From Loxodes magnus (lineage: Eukaryota; Ciliophora; Karyorelictea; Loxodida; Loxodidae), in assembly GCA_946699065.1 (NCBI GenBank), contig CAMPDV010000191.1, positions 62,001 to 126,000 on the forward strand: a stretch of 64,000 bases of DNA, read 5' to 3'. Position numbers and translations under genes: made by a program. This document shows positions 10,102-23,025 of this stretch, in pieces (the first letter of the stretch is position 1; every line of letters begins with the position of its first letter). The notes under the pieces were generated by a model. It had not been told where the DNA came from, did not search any database, and saw nothing but the letters and a program-made list of their open reading frames with translations.

Positions 10102-12361
10102 TTCGAAATTAATCAAAAGAATATTCAAAGAGTAAAAATGAGAAGTCGAAAATAAAGAAAAGTGTAAAGACGAAAAATGTTCATAAATGTATTTTGGTAA
10201 GAATAAAGATATTTAAAAATTTCGAAATTAATCAAAAGAATATTCAAAGAGTAAAAATGAGAAGTCGAAAATAAAGAAAAGTGTAAAGACGAAAAATGTT
10301 CATAAATGTATTTTAGTAAGAATAAAGATATTTAAAAATTTCGAAATTAATCAAAAGAATATTCAAAGAGTAAAAATGAGAAGTTGAAAATAAAGAAAAG
10401 TGTAAAGACGAAAAATGTTCATAAATGTATTTTAGTAAGAATAAAGATATTTAAAAATTTAGAAATTAATCAAAAGAATATTCAAAGAGTAAAAATGAGA
10501 AGTCGAAAATAAAGAAAAGTATTAAGACGAACAATGTTCATAAATGCATTTTGGAAAGAATAAAGATATTTAAAAATTTCGAAATTAATCAAAAGAATAT
10601 TCAAAGAGTAAAAATGAGAAGTCGAAAATAAAGAAAAGTGTAAAGACGAAAAATGTTCATAAATGTATTTTAGTAAGAATAAAGATATTTAAAAATTTCG
10701 TAATTAATCAAAAGAATATTCAAAGAGTAAAAATGAGAAGTCGAAAATAAAGTAAAATGTAAAGACGAAAAATGTTCATAAATGTATTTTAGAAAGAATA
10801 AAGATATTTAAAAATTTCGAAATTAATCAAAAGAATATTCAAAGAGTAAAAATGAGAAGTCGAAAATAAAGAAAAGTGTAAAGACGAAAAATGTTCATAA
10901 ATGTATTTTAGTAAGAATAAAGATATTTAAAAATTTAGAAATTAATCAAAAGAATATTCAAAGAGTAAAAATGAGAAGTCGAAAATAAAGAAAAGTGTAA
11001 AGACGAAAAATGTTCATAAATGTATTTTAGAAAGAATAAAGATATTTAAAAATTTCGAAATTAATCAAAAGAATATTCAAAGAGTAAAAATGAGAAGTCG
11101 AAAATAAAGAAAAGTGTAAAGACGAAAAATGTTCATAAATGTATTTTAGAAAGAATAAAGATATTTAAAAATTTCGAAATTAATCAAAAGAATATTCAAA
11201 GAGTAAAAATGAGAAGTCGAAAATAAAGAAAAGTATTAAGACGAAAAATGTTCATAAATGTATTTTAGTAAGAATAAAGATATTTAAAAATTTCGAAATT
11301 AATCAAAAGAATATTCAAAGAGTAAAAATGAGAAGTCGAAAATAAAGAAAAGTGTAAAGACGAAATATGTTCAAAAATGTATTTTAGTAAGAATAAAGAT
11401 ATTTAAAAATTTAGAAATTAATCAAAAGAATATTCAAAGAGTAAAAATGAGAAGTTGAAAATAAAGAAAAGTGTAAAGACGAAAAATGTTCATAAATGTA
11501 TTTTGGTAAGAATAAAGATATTTAAAAATTTCTTAATTAATCAAAAGAATATTCAAAGAGTAAAAATGAGAAGTCGAAAATAAAGAAAAGTGTAAAGACG
11601 AAAAATGTTCATAAATGTATTTTAGAAAGAATAAAGATATTTAAAAATTTCGAAATTAATCAAAAGAATATTCAAAGAGTAAAAATGAGAAGTCGAAAAT
11701 AAAGAAAAGTGTAAAGACGAAAAATGTTCATAAATGCATATTGGAAAGAATAAAGATATTTAAAAATTTAGAAATTAATCAAAAGAATATTCAAAGAGTA
11801 AAAATGAGAAGTCGAAAATAAAGTAAAATGTAAAGACGAAAAATGTTCATAAATGTATTTTAGAAAGAATAAAGATATTTAAAAATTTCGAAATTAATCA
11901 AAAGAATATTCAAAGAGTAAAAATGAGAAGTCGAAAAAAAGAAAAGTGTAAAGACGAAAAATGTTCATAAATGTATTTTAGTAAGAATAAAGATATTTAA
12001 AAATTTCGAAATTAATCAAAAGAATATTCAAAGAGTAAAAATGAGAAGTTGAAAATAAAGAAAAGTATTAAGACGAAAAATGTTCATAAATGTATTTTGG
12101 TAAGAATAAAGATATTTAAAAATTTCGAAATTAATCAAAAGAATATTCAAAGAGTAAAAATGAGAAGTCGAAAATAAAGAAAAGTATTAAGACGAACAAT
12201 GTTCATAAATGCATTTTGGAAAGAATAAAGATATTTAAAAATTTCGAAATTAATCAAAAGAATATTCAAAGAGTAAAAATGAGAAGTCGAAAATAAAGAA
12301 AAGGTATTAAGACGAAAAATATTCATAAATGTATTTTAGTAAGAATAAAGATATTTAAAAA

Positions 12362-12441
12362 TTTCGTAATTAATCAAAAGAATATTCGAAGAGTAAAAAT
12401 GAGAAGTCGAAAATAAAGAAAAGTATAAAGATATTTAAAAA
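12362..12441. repeat. 80-bp short monomer (39-bp internal loss), leftmost example
   Basis: The unit begins TTCGTAATT and runs normally to AAAGTA, then passes directly to TAAAGATATTTAAAAAT. The interval equivalent to monomer positions 64-102 is absent. TAAAGA occurs at both ends of the lost interval (64-69 and 103-108), so a 39-bp slip between direct repeats explains the junction. The other roughly 33 short units lie at 36.4-63.3 kb. Confidence 0.9.
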
Positions 12442-14107
12442 TTTCGAAATTAATCAAAAGAATATTCAAAGAGTAAAAATGAGAAGTCGAAAATAAAGAA
12501 AAGTGTAAAGACGAAAAATGTTCATAAATGTATTTTAGAGAGAATAAAGATATTTAAAAATTTAGAAATTAATCAAAAGAATATTCAAAGAGTCAAATGA
12601 GAAATCCAAAATAAAGAAAAGTGTAAAGACGAAAAATGTTCATAAATGTATTTTAGAAAGAATAAAGATATTTAAAAATTTAGAAATTAATCAAAAGAAT
12701 ATTCAAAGAGTAAAAATGAGAAGTCGAAAATAAAGAAAAGTGTAAAGACGAAAAATGTTCATAAATGTATTTTGGAAAGAATAAAGATATTTAAAAATTT
12801 CGAAATTAATCAAAAGAATATTCAAAGAGTAAAAATGAGAAGTCGAAAATAAAGAAAAGTGTAAAGACGAAAAATGTTCATAAATGCATTTTAGAAAGAA
12901 TAAAGATATTTAAAAATTTCGAAATTAATCAAAAGAATATTCAAAGAGTCAAATGAGAAATCCAAAATAAAGAAAAGTGTAAAGACGAAAAATGTTCATA
13001 AATGTATTTTGGAAAGAATAAAGATATTTAAAAATTTCGAAATTAATCAAAAGAATATTCAAAGAGTAAAAATGAGAAGTCGAAAATAAAGAAAAGTATT
13101 AAGACGAACAATGTTCATAAATGCATTTTGGAAAGAATAAAGATATTTAAAAATTTCGAAATTAATAAAAAGAATATTCAAAGAGTAAAAATGAGAAGTC
13201 GAAAATAAAGAAAAGTATTAAGACGAACAATGTTCATAAATGCATTTTGGAAAGAATAAAGATATTTAAAAATTTCGAAATTAATCAAAAGAATATTCGA
13301 AGAGTAAAAATGAGAAGTCGAAAATAAAGAAAAGTATTAAGACGAAAAATGTTCATAAATGTATTTTGGTAAGAATAAAGATATTTAAAAATTTAGAAAT
13401 TAATCAAAAGAATATTCAAAGAGTAAAAATGAGAAGTCGAAAATAAAGAAAAGTATTAAGACGAAAAATGTTCATAAATGTATTTTAGAGAGAATAAAGA
13501 TAATTAAAAATTTCGAAATTAATCAAAAGAATATTCAAAGAGTAAAAATGAGAAGTCGAAAATAAAGAAAAGTGTAAAGACGAAAAATGTTCATAAATGT
13601 ATTTTAGAGAGAATAAAGATATTTAAAAACTTAATACTTTAATCAAAAGAATATTCAAAGAGTCAAATGAGAAATCCAAAATAAAGAAAAGTGTAAAGAC
13701 GAAAAATGTTCATAAATGTATTTTGGAAAGAATAAAGATATTTAAAAATTTCGAAATTAATCAAAAGAATATTCAAAGAGTAAAAATGAGAAGTCGAAAA
13801 TAAAGAAAAGTATTAAGACGAAAAATGTTCATAAATGCATTTTAGAAAGAATAAAGATATTTAAAAATTTCGAAATTAATCAAAAGAATATTCAAAGAGT
13901 AAAAATGAGAAGTCGAAAATAAAGAAAAGGTATTAAGACGAAAAATATTCATAAATGCATTTTAGTAAGAATAAAGATATTTAAAAATTTAGAAATTAAT
14001 CAAAAGAATATTCAAAGAGTAAAAATGAGAAGTCGAAAATAAAGAAAAGTATTAAGACGAAAAATGTTCATAAATGTATTTTAGAGAGAATAAAGATAAT
14101 TAAAAAT
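12362..14107. repeat. Zone 3: island of right-half variants inside the left half
   Basis: This stretch holds variant types that are otherwise almost confined to about 34-64 kb. It has an 80-bp monomer (12362-12441), GTCAAATGAGAAATCC units (about 12593, 12949, 13663), the TTTTAGAGAG ending (about 12536, 13487, 13600, 14085) and the ACTTAATACTTT junction variant (13629). GTAAAATG monomers, common on both sides, are absent here. Two units with GATAATTAAAAA lie 596 bp apart (13499, 14095). It may be a transposed or exchanged patch, or a remnant of an older shared state. Confidence 0.75.
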
Positions 14108-15176
14108 TTCGAAATTAATCAAAAGAATATTCAAAGAGTAAAAATGAGAAGTCGAAAATAAAGAAAAGTGTAAAGACGAAAAATGTTCATAAATGCATTT
14201 TGGAAAGAATAAAGATATTTAAAAATTTCGAAATTAATCAAAAGAATATTCAAAGAGTAAAAATGAGAAGTCGAAAATAAAGAAAAGTGTTAAGACGAAA
14301 AATGTTCATAAATGCATTTTGGAAAGAATAAAGATATTTAAAAATTTCGAAATTAATCAAAAGAATATTCAAAGAGTAAAAATGAGAAATCGAAAATAAA
14401 GAAAAGTATTAAGACGAAAAATGTTCATAAATGTATTTTGGTAAGAATAAAGATATTTAAAAATTTCGAAATTAATCAAAAGAATATTCAAAGAGTAAAA
14501 ATGAGAAGTCGAAAATAAAGAAAAGTATTAAGACGAAAAATGTTCATAAATGTATTTTGGTAAGAATAAAGATATTTAAAAATTTCGAAATTAATCAAAA
14601 GAATATTCAAAGAGTAAAAATGAGAAGTCGAAAATAAAGTAAAATGTAAAGACGAAATTAATCATAAATGTATTTTAGAAAGAATAAAGATATTTAAAAA
14701 TTTCGAAATTAATCAAAAGAATATTCAAAGAGTAAAAATGAGAAGTCGAAAATAAAGAAAAGTGTAAAGACGAAAAATGTTCATAAATGTATTTTGGAAA
14801 GAATAAAGATATTTAAAAATTTCGAAATTAATCAAAAGAATATTCAAAGAGTAAAAATGAGAAGTCGAAAATAAAGAAAAGTATTAAGACGAGTAATGTT
14901 CATAAATGTATTTTAGAAAGAATAAAGATATTTAAAAATTTCGAAATTAATCAAAAGAATATTCAAAGAGTTAAAATGAGAAGTCGAAAATAAAGAAAAG
15001 TATTATGACGAAATTAATCATAAATGTATTTTTGAAAGAATAAAGATATTTAAAAATTTCGTAATTAATCAAAAGAATATTCAAAGAGTAAAAATGAGAA
15101 GTCGAAAATAAAGTAAAATGTAAAGACGAAAAATGTTCATAAATGTATTTTAGAAAGAATAAAGATATTTAAAAAT

Positions 15177-15652
15177 TTAGAAATTAATCAAAAGAATATT
15201 CAAAGAGTAAAAATGAGAAGTCGAAAATAAAGAAAAGTGTAAAGACGAAAAATGTTCATAAATGTATTTTGGAAAGAATAAAGATATTTAAAAATTTCGA
15301 AATTAATCAAAAGAATATTCAAAGAGTAAAAATGAGAAGTCGAAAATAAAGAAAAGTATTAAGACGAGCAATGTTCATAAATGTATTTTAGAAAGAATAA
15401 AGATATTTAAAAATTTCGAAATTAATCAAAAGAATATTCAAAGAGTAAAAATGAGAAGTCGAAAATAAAGAAAAGTGTAAAGACGAAAAATGTTCATAAA
15501 TGTATTTTGGAAAGAATAAAGATATTTAAAAATTTCGAAATTAATCAAAAGAATATTCAAAGAGTAAAAATGAGAAGTCGAAAATAAAGAAAAGTATTAA
15601 GACGAGCAATGTTCATAAATGTATTTTAGAAAGAATAAAGATATTTAAAAAT
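15177..15652. repeat. Dimeric tandem duplication (2 x 238 bp)
   Basis: A GTGTAAAG/TTTTGGAAAG unit followed by a GTATTAAGACGAGCAATG/TTTTAGAAAG unit occupies 15177-15414 and again 15415-15652. The first copy starts TTAGAAATT and the second TTCGAAATT. A related dimer with GACGAGTAATG lies at 14702-14939. Confidence 0.82.
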
Positions 15653-16840
15653 TTCGAAATTAATCAAAAGAATATTCAAAGAATAAAATGAGAAGTCGAA
15701 AATAAAGAAAAGTGTTAAGACGAACAATGTTCATAAATGCATTTTGGAAAGAATAAAGATATTTAAAAATTTAGAAATTAATCAAAAGAATATTCAAAGA
15801 GTAAAAATGAGAAGTCGAAAATAAAGAAAAGTATTAAGACGAAAAATGTTCATAAATGTATTTTAGAAAGAATAAAGATATTTAAAAATTTCGAAATTAA
15901 TCAAAAGAATATTCAAAGAGTAAAAATGAGAAGTCGAAAATTCAGAAAAGTGTAAAGACGAAAAATGTTCATAAATGTATTTTAGAAAGAATAAAGATAT
16001 TTAAAAATTTCGAAATTAATCAAAAGAATATTCAAAGAGTAAAAATGAGAAGTCGAAAATAAAGAAAAGTGTTAAGACGAAAAATGTTCATAAATGTATT
16101 TTAGAAAGAATAAAGATATTTAAAAATTTCTTAATTAATCAAAAGAATATTCAAAGAGTAAAAATGAGAAGTCGAAAATAAAGAAAAGTGTTAAGACGAA
16201 AAATGTTCATAAATGTATTTTAGAAAGAATAAAGATATTTAAAAATTTCGAAATTAATCAAAAGAATATTCAAAGAGTAAAAATGAGAAGTCGAAAATAA
16301 AGAAAAGTGTTAAGACGAAAAATGTTCATAAATGTATTTTAGAAAGAATAAAGATATTTAAAAATTTCGAAATTAATCAAAAGAATATTCAAAGAGTTAA
16401 AATGAGAAGTCGAAAATAAAGAAAAGTATTATGACGAAATTAATCATAAATGTATTTTTGAAAGAATAAAGATATTTAAAAATTTCGTAATTAATCAAAA
16501 GAATATTCAAAGAGTAAAAATGAGAAGTCGAAAATAAAGTAAAATGTAAAGACGAAAAATGTTCATAAATGTATTTTAGAAAGAATAAAGATATTTAAAA
16601 ATTTAGAAATTAATCAAAAGAATATTCAAAGAGTAAAAATGAGAAGTCGAAAATAAAGAAAAGTGTAAAGACGAAAAATGTTCATAAATGTATTTTAGAA
16701 AGAATAAAGATATTTAAAAATTTCGAAATTAATCAAAAGAATATTCGAAGAGTAAAAATGAGAAGTCGAAAATAAAGAAAAGTATTAAGACGAAAAATGT
16801 TCATAAATGTATTTTAGAAAGAATAAAGATATTTAAAAAT

Positions 16841-17792
16841 TTCGAAATTAATCAAAAGAATATTCAAAGAGTAAAAATGAGAAGTCGAAAATAAAGAAAA
16901 GTATTAAGACGAAAAATGTTCATAAATGTATTTTGGTAAGAATAAAGATATTTAAAAATTTCGAAATTAATCAAAAGAATATTCAAAGAGTAAAAATGAG
17001 AAGTCGAAAATAAAGAAAAGTATTAAGACGAGCAATGTTCATAAATGTATTTTAGAAAGAATAAAGATATTTAAAAATTTCGAAATTAATCAAAAGAATA
17101 TTCAAAGAGTAAAAATGAGAAGTCGAAAATAAAGAAAAGTATTAAGACGAACAATGTTCATAAATGCATTTTGGAAAGAATAAAGATATTTAAAAATTTC
17201 GAAATTAATCAAAAGAATATTCGAAGAGTAAAAATGAGAAGTCGAAAATAAAGAAAAGTATTAAGACGAAAAATGTTCATAAATGTATTTTGGATAGAAT
17301 AAAGATATTTAAAAATTTCGAAATTAATCAAAAGAATATTCAAAGAGTAAAAATGAGAAGTCGAAAATAAAGAAAAGTATTAAGACGAAAAATGTTCATA
17401 AATGTATTTTGGTAAGAATAAAGATATTTAAAAATTTCGAAATTAATCAAAAGAATATTCAAAGAGTAAAAATGAGAAGTCGAAAATAAAGAAAAGTATT
17501 AAGACGAGCAATGTTCATAAATGTATTTTAGAAAGAATAAAGATATTTAAAAATTTCGAAATTAATCAAAAGAATATTCAAAGAGTAAAAATGAGAAGTC
17601 GAAAATAAAGAAAAGTATTAAGACGAACAATGTTCATAAATGCATTTTGGAAAGAATAAAGATATTTAAAAATTTCGAAATTAATCAAAAGAATATTCGA
17701 AGAGTAAAAATGAGAAGTCGAAAATAAAGAAAAGTATTAAGACGAAAAATGTTCATAAATGTATTTTGGATAGAATAAAGATATTTAAAAAT
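16841..17792. repeat. Tetrameric tandem duplication (2 x 476 bp)
   Basis: Four monomers recur in order at 16841-17316 and 17317-17792. They are GTATTAAG/TTTTGGTAAG; GACGAGCAATG/TTTTAGAAAG; GACGAACAATG/ATGCATTTTGG; and CGAAG/GTATTAAG/TTTTGGATAG. The two copies look identical by eye, indicating a very recent event or an assembly duplication. Confidence 0.87.
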
Positions 17793-18387
17793 TTCGAAAT
17801 TAATCAAAAGAATATTCAAAGAGTAAAAATGAGAAGTCGAAAATAAAGAAAAGTATTAAGACGAACAATGTTCATAAATGCATTTTGGAAAGAATAAAGA
17901 TATTTAAAAATTTCGAAATTAATCAAAAGAATATTCAAAGAGTAAAAATGAGAAGTCGAAAATAAAGAAAAGTATTAAGACGAACAATGTTCATAAATGC
18001 ATTTTGGAAAGAATAAAGATATTTAAAAATTTCGAAATTAATCAAAAGAATATTCAAAGAGTAAAAATGAGAAGTCGAAAATAAAGTAAAATGTAAAGAC
18101 GAAAAATGTTCATAAATGTATTTTAGAAAGAATAAAGATATTTAAAAATTTCGAAATTAATCAAAAGAATATTCAAAGAGTAAAAATGAGAAGTCGAAAA
18201 TAAAGAAAAGTATTAAGACGAACAATGTTCATAAATGCATTTTGGAAAGAATAAAGATATTTAAAAATTTCGAAATTAATCAAAAGAATATTCAAAGAGT
18301 AAAAATGAGAAGTCGAAAATAAAGTAAAATGTAAAGACGAAAAATGTTCATAAATGTATTTTAGAAAGAATAAAGATATTTAAAAAT

Positions 18388-20171
18388 TTCGAAATTAATC
18401 AAAAGAATATTCGAAGAGTAAAAATGAGAAGTCGAAAATAAAGAAAAGTATTAAGACGAAAAATGTTCATAAATGTATTTTAGAAAGAATAAAGATATTT
18501 AAAAATTTCGAAATTAATCAAAAGAATATTCGAAGAGTAAAAATGAGAAGTCGAAAATAAAGTAAAATGTAAAGACGAAAAATGTTCATAAATGTATTTT
18601 AGAAAGAATAAAGATATTTAAAAATTTCGAAATTAATCAAAAGAATATTCAAAGAGTAAAAATGAGAAGTCGAAAAAAAAGAAAAGTATTAAGACGAACA
18701 ATGTTCATAAATGCATTTTGGAAAGAATAAAGATATTTAAAAATTTCGAAATTAATCAAAAGAATATTCGAAGAGTAAAAATGAGAAGTCGAAAATAAAG
18801 AAAAGTATTAAGACGAAAAATGTTCATAAATGTATTTTGGTAAGAATAAAGATATTTAAAAATTTCGAAATTAATCAAAAGAATATTCAAAGAGTAAAAA
18901 TGAGAAGTCGAAAATAAAGTAAAATGTAAAGACGAAAAATGTTCATAAATGTATTTTAGAAAGAATAAAGATATTTAAAAATTTCGAAATTAATCAAAAG
19001 AATATTCGAAGAGTAAAAATGAGAAGTCGAAAATAAAGAAAAGTATTAAGACGAAAAATGTTCATAAATGTATTTTGGATAGAATAAAGATATTTAAAAA
19101 TTTCGAAATTAATCAAAAGAATATTCGAAGAGTAAAAATGAGAAGTCGAAAATAAAGTAAAATGTAAAGACGAAAAATGTTCATAAATGTATTTTAGAAA
19201 GAATAAAGATATTTAAAAATTTCGAAATTAATCAAAAGAATATTCGAAGAGTAAAAATGAGAAGTCGAAAATAAAGAAAAGTATTAAGACGAAAAATGTT
19301 CATAAATGTATTTTGGAAAGAATAAAGATATTTAAAAATTTCGAAATTAATCAAAAGAATATTCGAAGAGTAAAAATGAGAAGTCGAAAATAAAGAAAAG
19401 TGTAAAGACGAAAAATGTTCATAAATGTATTTTAGTAAGAATAAAGATATTTAAAAATTTCGAAATTAATCAAAAGAATATTCGAAGAGTAAAAATGAGA
19501 AGTCGAAAATAAAGAAAAGTGTAAAGACGAAAAATGTTCATAAATGTATTTTAGTAAGAATAAAGATATTTAAAAATTTCGAAATTAATCAATAGAATAT
19601 TCAAAGAGTAAAAATGAGAAGTCGAAAATAAAGAAAAGTATTAAGACGAAAAATGTTCATAAATGTATTTTAGAAAGAATAAAGATATTTAAAAATTTCT
19701 TAATTAATCAAAAGAATATTCGAAGAGTAAAAATGAGAAGTCGAAAATAAAGTAAAATGTAAAGACGAAAAATGTTCATAAATGTATTTTAGAAAGAATA
19801 AAGATATTTAAAAATTTCGAAATTAATCAAAAGAATATTCGAAGAGTAAAAATGAGAAGTCGAAAATAAAGAAAAGTGTAAAGACGAAAAATGTTCATAA
19901 ATGTATTTTGGTAAGAATAAAGATATTTAAAAATTTCGAAATTAATCAAAAGAATATTCAAAGAATAAAATGAGAAGCCGAAAATAAAGAAAAGTATTAA
20001 GACGAAAAATGTTCATAAATGTATTTTGGAAAGAATAAAGATATTTAAAAATTTCGAAATTAATCAAAAGAATATTCAAAGAGTAAAAATGAGAAGTCGA
20101 AAATAAAGTAAAATGTAAAGACGAAAAATGTTCATAAATGTATTTTAGAAAGAATAAAGATATTTAAAAAT
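18388..20171. repeat. Block duplication, copy 1 (15 monomers, 1784 bp)
   Basis: This 15-monomer series matches 23026-24809 unit for unit at a constant offset of 4638 bp. Shared markers include CGAAAAAAAAGAAAAG with GACGAACAATG, TTTTGGATAG, the rare AATCAATAGAAT, TTCTTAATT and the 117-bp AATAAAATGAGAAGCCG unit. The differences I see are TTCG against TTCT at the first unit and TTTTGGTAAG against TTTTGGAAAG near the end. Flanking monomers differ. Confidence 0.85.
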
Positions 20172-23025
20172 TTCGAAATTAATCAAAAGAATATTCGAAG
20201 AGTAAAAATGAGAAGTCGAAAATAAAGAAAAGTATTAAGACGAACAATGTTCATAAATGCATTTTGGAAAGAATAAAGATATTTAAAAATTTCGAAATTA
20301 ATCAAAAGAATATTCGAAGAGTAAAAATGAGAAGTCGAAAATAAAGAAAAGTATTAAGACGAAAAATGTTCATAAATGTATTTTGGATAGAATAAAGATA
20401 TTTAAAAATTTCGAAATTAATCAAAAGAATATTCAAAGAGTAAAAATGAGAAGTCGAAAATAAAGAAAAGTATTAAGACGAACAATGTTCATAAATGCAT
20501 TTTGGAAAGAATAAAGATATTTAAAAATTTCGAAATTAATCAAAAGAATATTCAAAGAGTAAAAATGAGAAGTCGAAAATAAAGTAAAATGTAAAGACGA
20601 AAAATGTTCATAAATGTATTTTAGAAAGAATAAAGATATTTAAAAATTTCGAAATTAATCAAAAGAATATTCAAAGAGTAAAAATGAGAAGTCGAAAATA
20701 AAGAAAAGTATTAAGACGAACAATGTTCATAAATGCATTTTGGCAAGAATAAAGATATTTAAAAATTTCGAAATTAATCAAAAGAATATTCAAAGAGTAA
20801 AAATGAGAAGTCGAAAATAAAGTAAAATGTAAAGACGAAAAATGTTCATAAATGTATTTTAGAAAGAATAAAGATATTTAAAAATTTCGAAATTAATCAA
20901 AAGAATATTCAAAGAGTAAAAATGAGAAGTCGAAAATAAAGAAAAGTGTAAAGACGAAAAATGTTCATAAATGTATTTTAGAAAGAATAAAGATATTTAA
21001 AAATTTCGAAATTAATCAAAAGAATATTCAAAGAGTAAAAATGAGAAGTCGAAAATAAAGAAAAGTGTAAAGACGAAAAATGTTCATAAATGTATTTTAG
21101 TAAGAATAAAGATATTTAAAAATTTCTTAATTAATATAAAGAATATTCGAAGAGTAAAAATGAGAAGTCGAAAATAAAGTAAAATGTAAAGACGAAAAAT
21201 GTTCATAAATGTATTTTAGAAAGAATAAAGATATTTAAAAATTTCGAAATTAATCAAATGAATATTCGAAGAGTAAAAATGAGAAGTCGAAAATAAAGTA
21301 AAATGTAAAGACGAAAAATGTTCATAAATGTATTTTAGAAAGAATAAAGATATTTAAAAATTTCGAAATTAATCAAAAGAATATTCGAAGAGTAAAAATG
21401 AGAAGTCGAAAATAAAGAAAAGTGTAAAGACGAAAAATGTTCATAAATGTATTTTGGTAAGAATAAAGATATTTAAAAATTTCGAAATTAATCAAAAGAA
21501 TATTCAAAGAATAAAATGAGAAGCCGAAAATAAAGAAAAGTATTAAGACGAAAAATGTTCATAAATGTATTTTGGAAAGAATAAAGATATTTAAAAATTT
21601 CGAAATTAATCAAAAGAATATTCGAAGAGTAAAAATGAGAAGTCGAAAATAAAGAAAAGTGTAAAGACGAAAAATGTTCATAAATGTATTTTGGTAAGAA
21701 TAAAGATATTTAAAAATTTCGAAATTAATCAAAAGAATATTCAAAGAATAAAATGAGAAGCCGAAAATAAAGTAAAATGTAAAGACGAAAAATGTTCATA
21801 AATGTATTTTAGAAAGAATAAAGATATTTAAAAATTTCTTAATTAATCAAAAGAATATTCGAAGAGTAAAAATGAGAAGTCGAAAATAAAGAAAAGTGTA
21901 AAGACGAAAAATGTTCATAAATGTATTTTAGTAAGAATAAAGATATTTAAAAATTTCGAAATTAATCAAAAGAATATTCAAAGAGTAAAAATGAGAAGTC
22001 GAAAAAAAAGAAAAGTATTAAGACGAACAATGTTCATAAATGCATTTTGGAAAGAATAAAGATATTTAAAAATTTCGAAATTAATCAAAAGAATATTCGA
22101 AGAGTAAAAATGAGAAGTCGAAAATAAAGAAAAGTATTAAGACGAAAAATGTTCATAAATGTATTTTGGTAAGAATAAAGATATTTAAAAATTTCGAAAT
22201 TAATCAAAAGAATATTCAAAGAGTAAAAATGAGAAGTCGAAAATAAAGTAAAATGTAAAGACGAAAAATGTTCATAAATGTATTTTAGAAAGAATAAAGA
22301 TATTTAAAAATTTCGAAATTAATCAAAAGAATATTCAAAGAGTAAAAATGAGAAGTCGAAAATAAAGAAAAGTATTAAGACGAAAAATGTTCATAAATGT
22401 ATTTTGGTAAGAATAAAGATATTTAAAAATTTTTTAATTAATCAAAAGAATATTCAAAGAGTAAAAATGAGAAGTCGAAAATAAAGAAAAGTGTTAAGAC
22501 GAAAAATGTTCATAAATGTATTTTAGAAAGAATAAAGATATTTAAAAATTTCGAAATTAATCAAAAGAATATTCGAAGAGTAAAAATGAGAAGTCGAAAA
22601 TAAAGTAAAATGTAAAGACGAAAAATGTTCATAAATGTATTTTAGAAAGAATAAAGATATTTAAAAATTTCGAAATTAATCAAAAGAATATTCGAAGAGT
22701 AAAAATGAGAAGTCGAAAATAAAGAAAAGTGTAAAGACGAAAAATGTTCATAAATGTATTTTAGTAAGAATAAAGATATTTAAAAATTTCGAAATTAATC
22801 AAAAGAATATTCAAAGAGTAAAAATGAGAAGTCGAAAATAAAGAAAAGTGTTAAGACGAAAAATGTTCATAAATGTATTTTAGAAAGAATAAAGATATTT
22901 AAAAATTTAGAAATTAATCAAAAGAATATTCAAAGAGTAAAAATGAGAAGTCGAAAATAAAGAAAAGTGTAAAGACGAAAAATGTTCATAAATGTATTTT
23001 AGAAAGAATAAAGATATTTAAAAAT

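Larger units (their letters stand above)
4991..12361. repeat. Zone 2: mixed monomers with small local duplications
   Basis: This is continuous satellite of about 62 monomers without a long HOR that I could follow. Characteristic variants are the AATTCAGAAAAG units (about 5160, 5277, 7300), GATAAAATG/GACGAAATTAATC units related to HOR-1 (about 6060, 7380), and local clusters of AATAAAAAG and CACAG units. From about 9.3 kb the TTTTAGTAAG and TTTTGGTAAG endings and GTGTAAAG units dominate. No gene or inserted element is seen. Confidence 0.85.
14108..18387. repeat. Zone 4: mixed monomers with dimer and tetramer duplications
   Basis: About 36 monomers of uninterrupted satellite. GACGAGCAATG units are a local marker (about 15.4, 15.6, 17.0 and 17.5 kb). 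A three-monomer series starting with a GAGTTAAAATG/GTATTATGACG/TTTTTGAAAG unit occurs at 14940 and again at 16366, 1426 bp apart. No gene is present. Confidence 0.85.
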
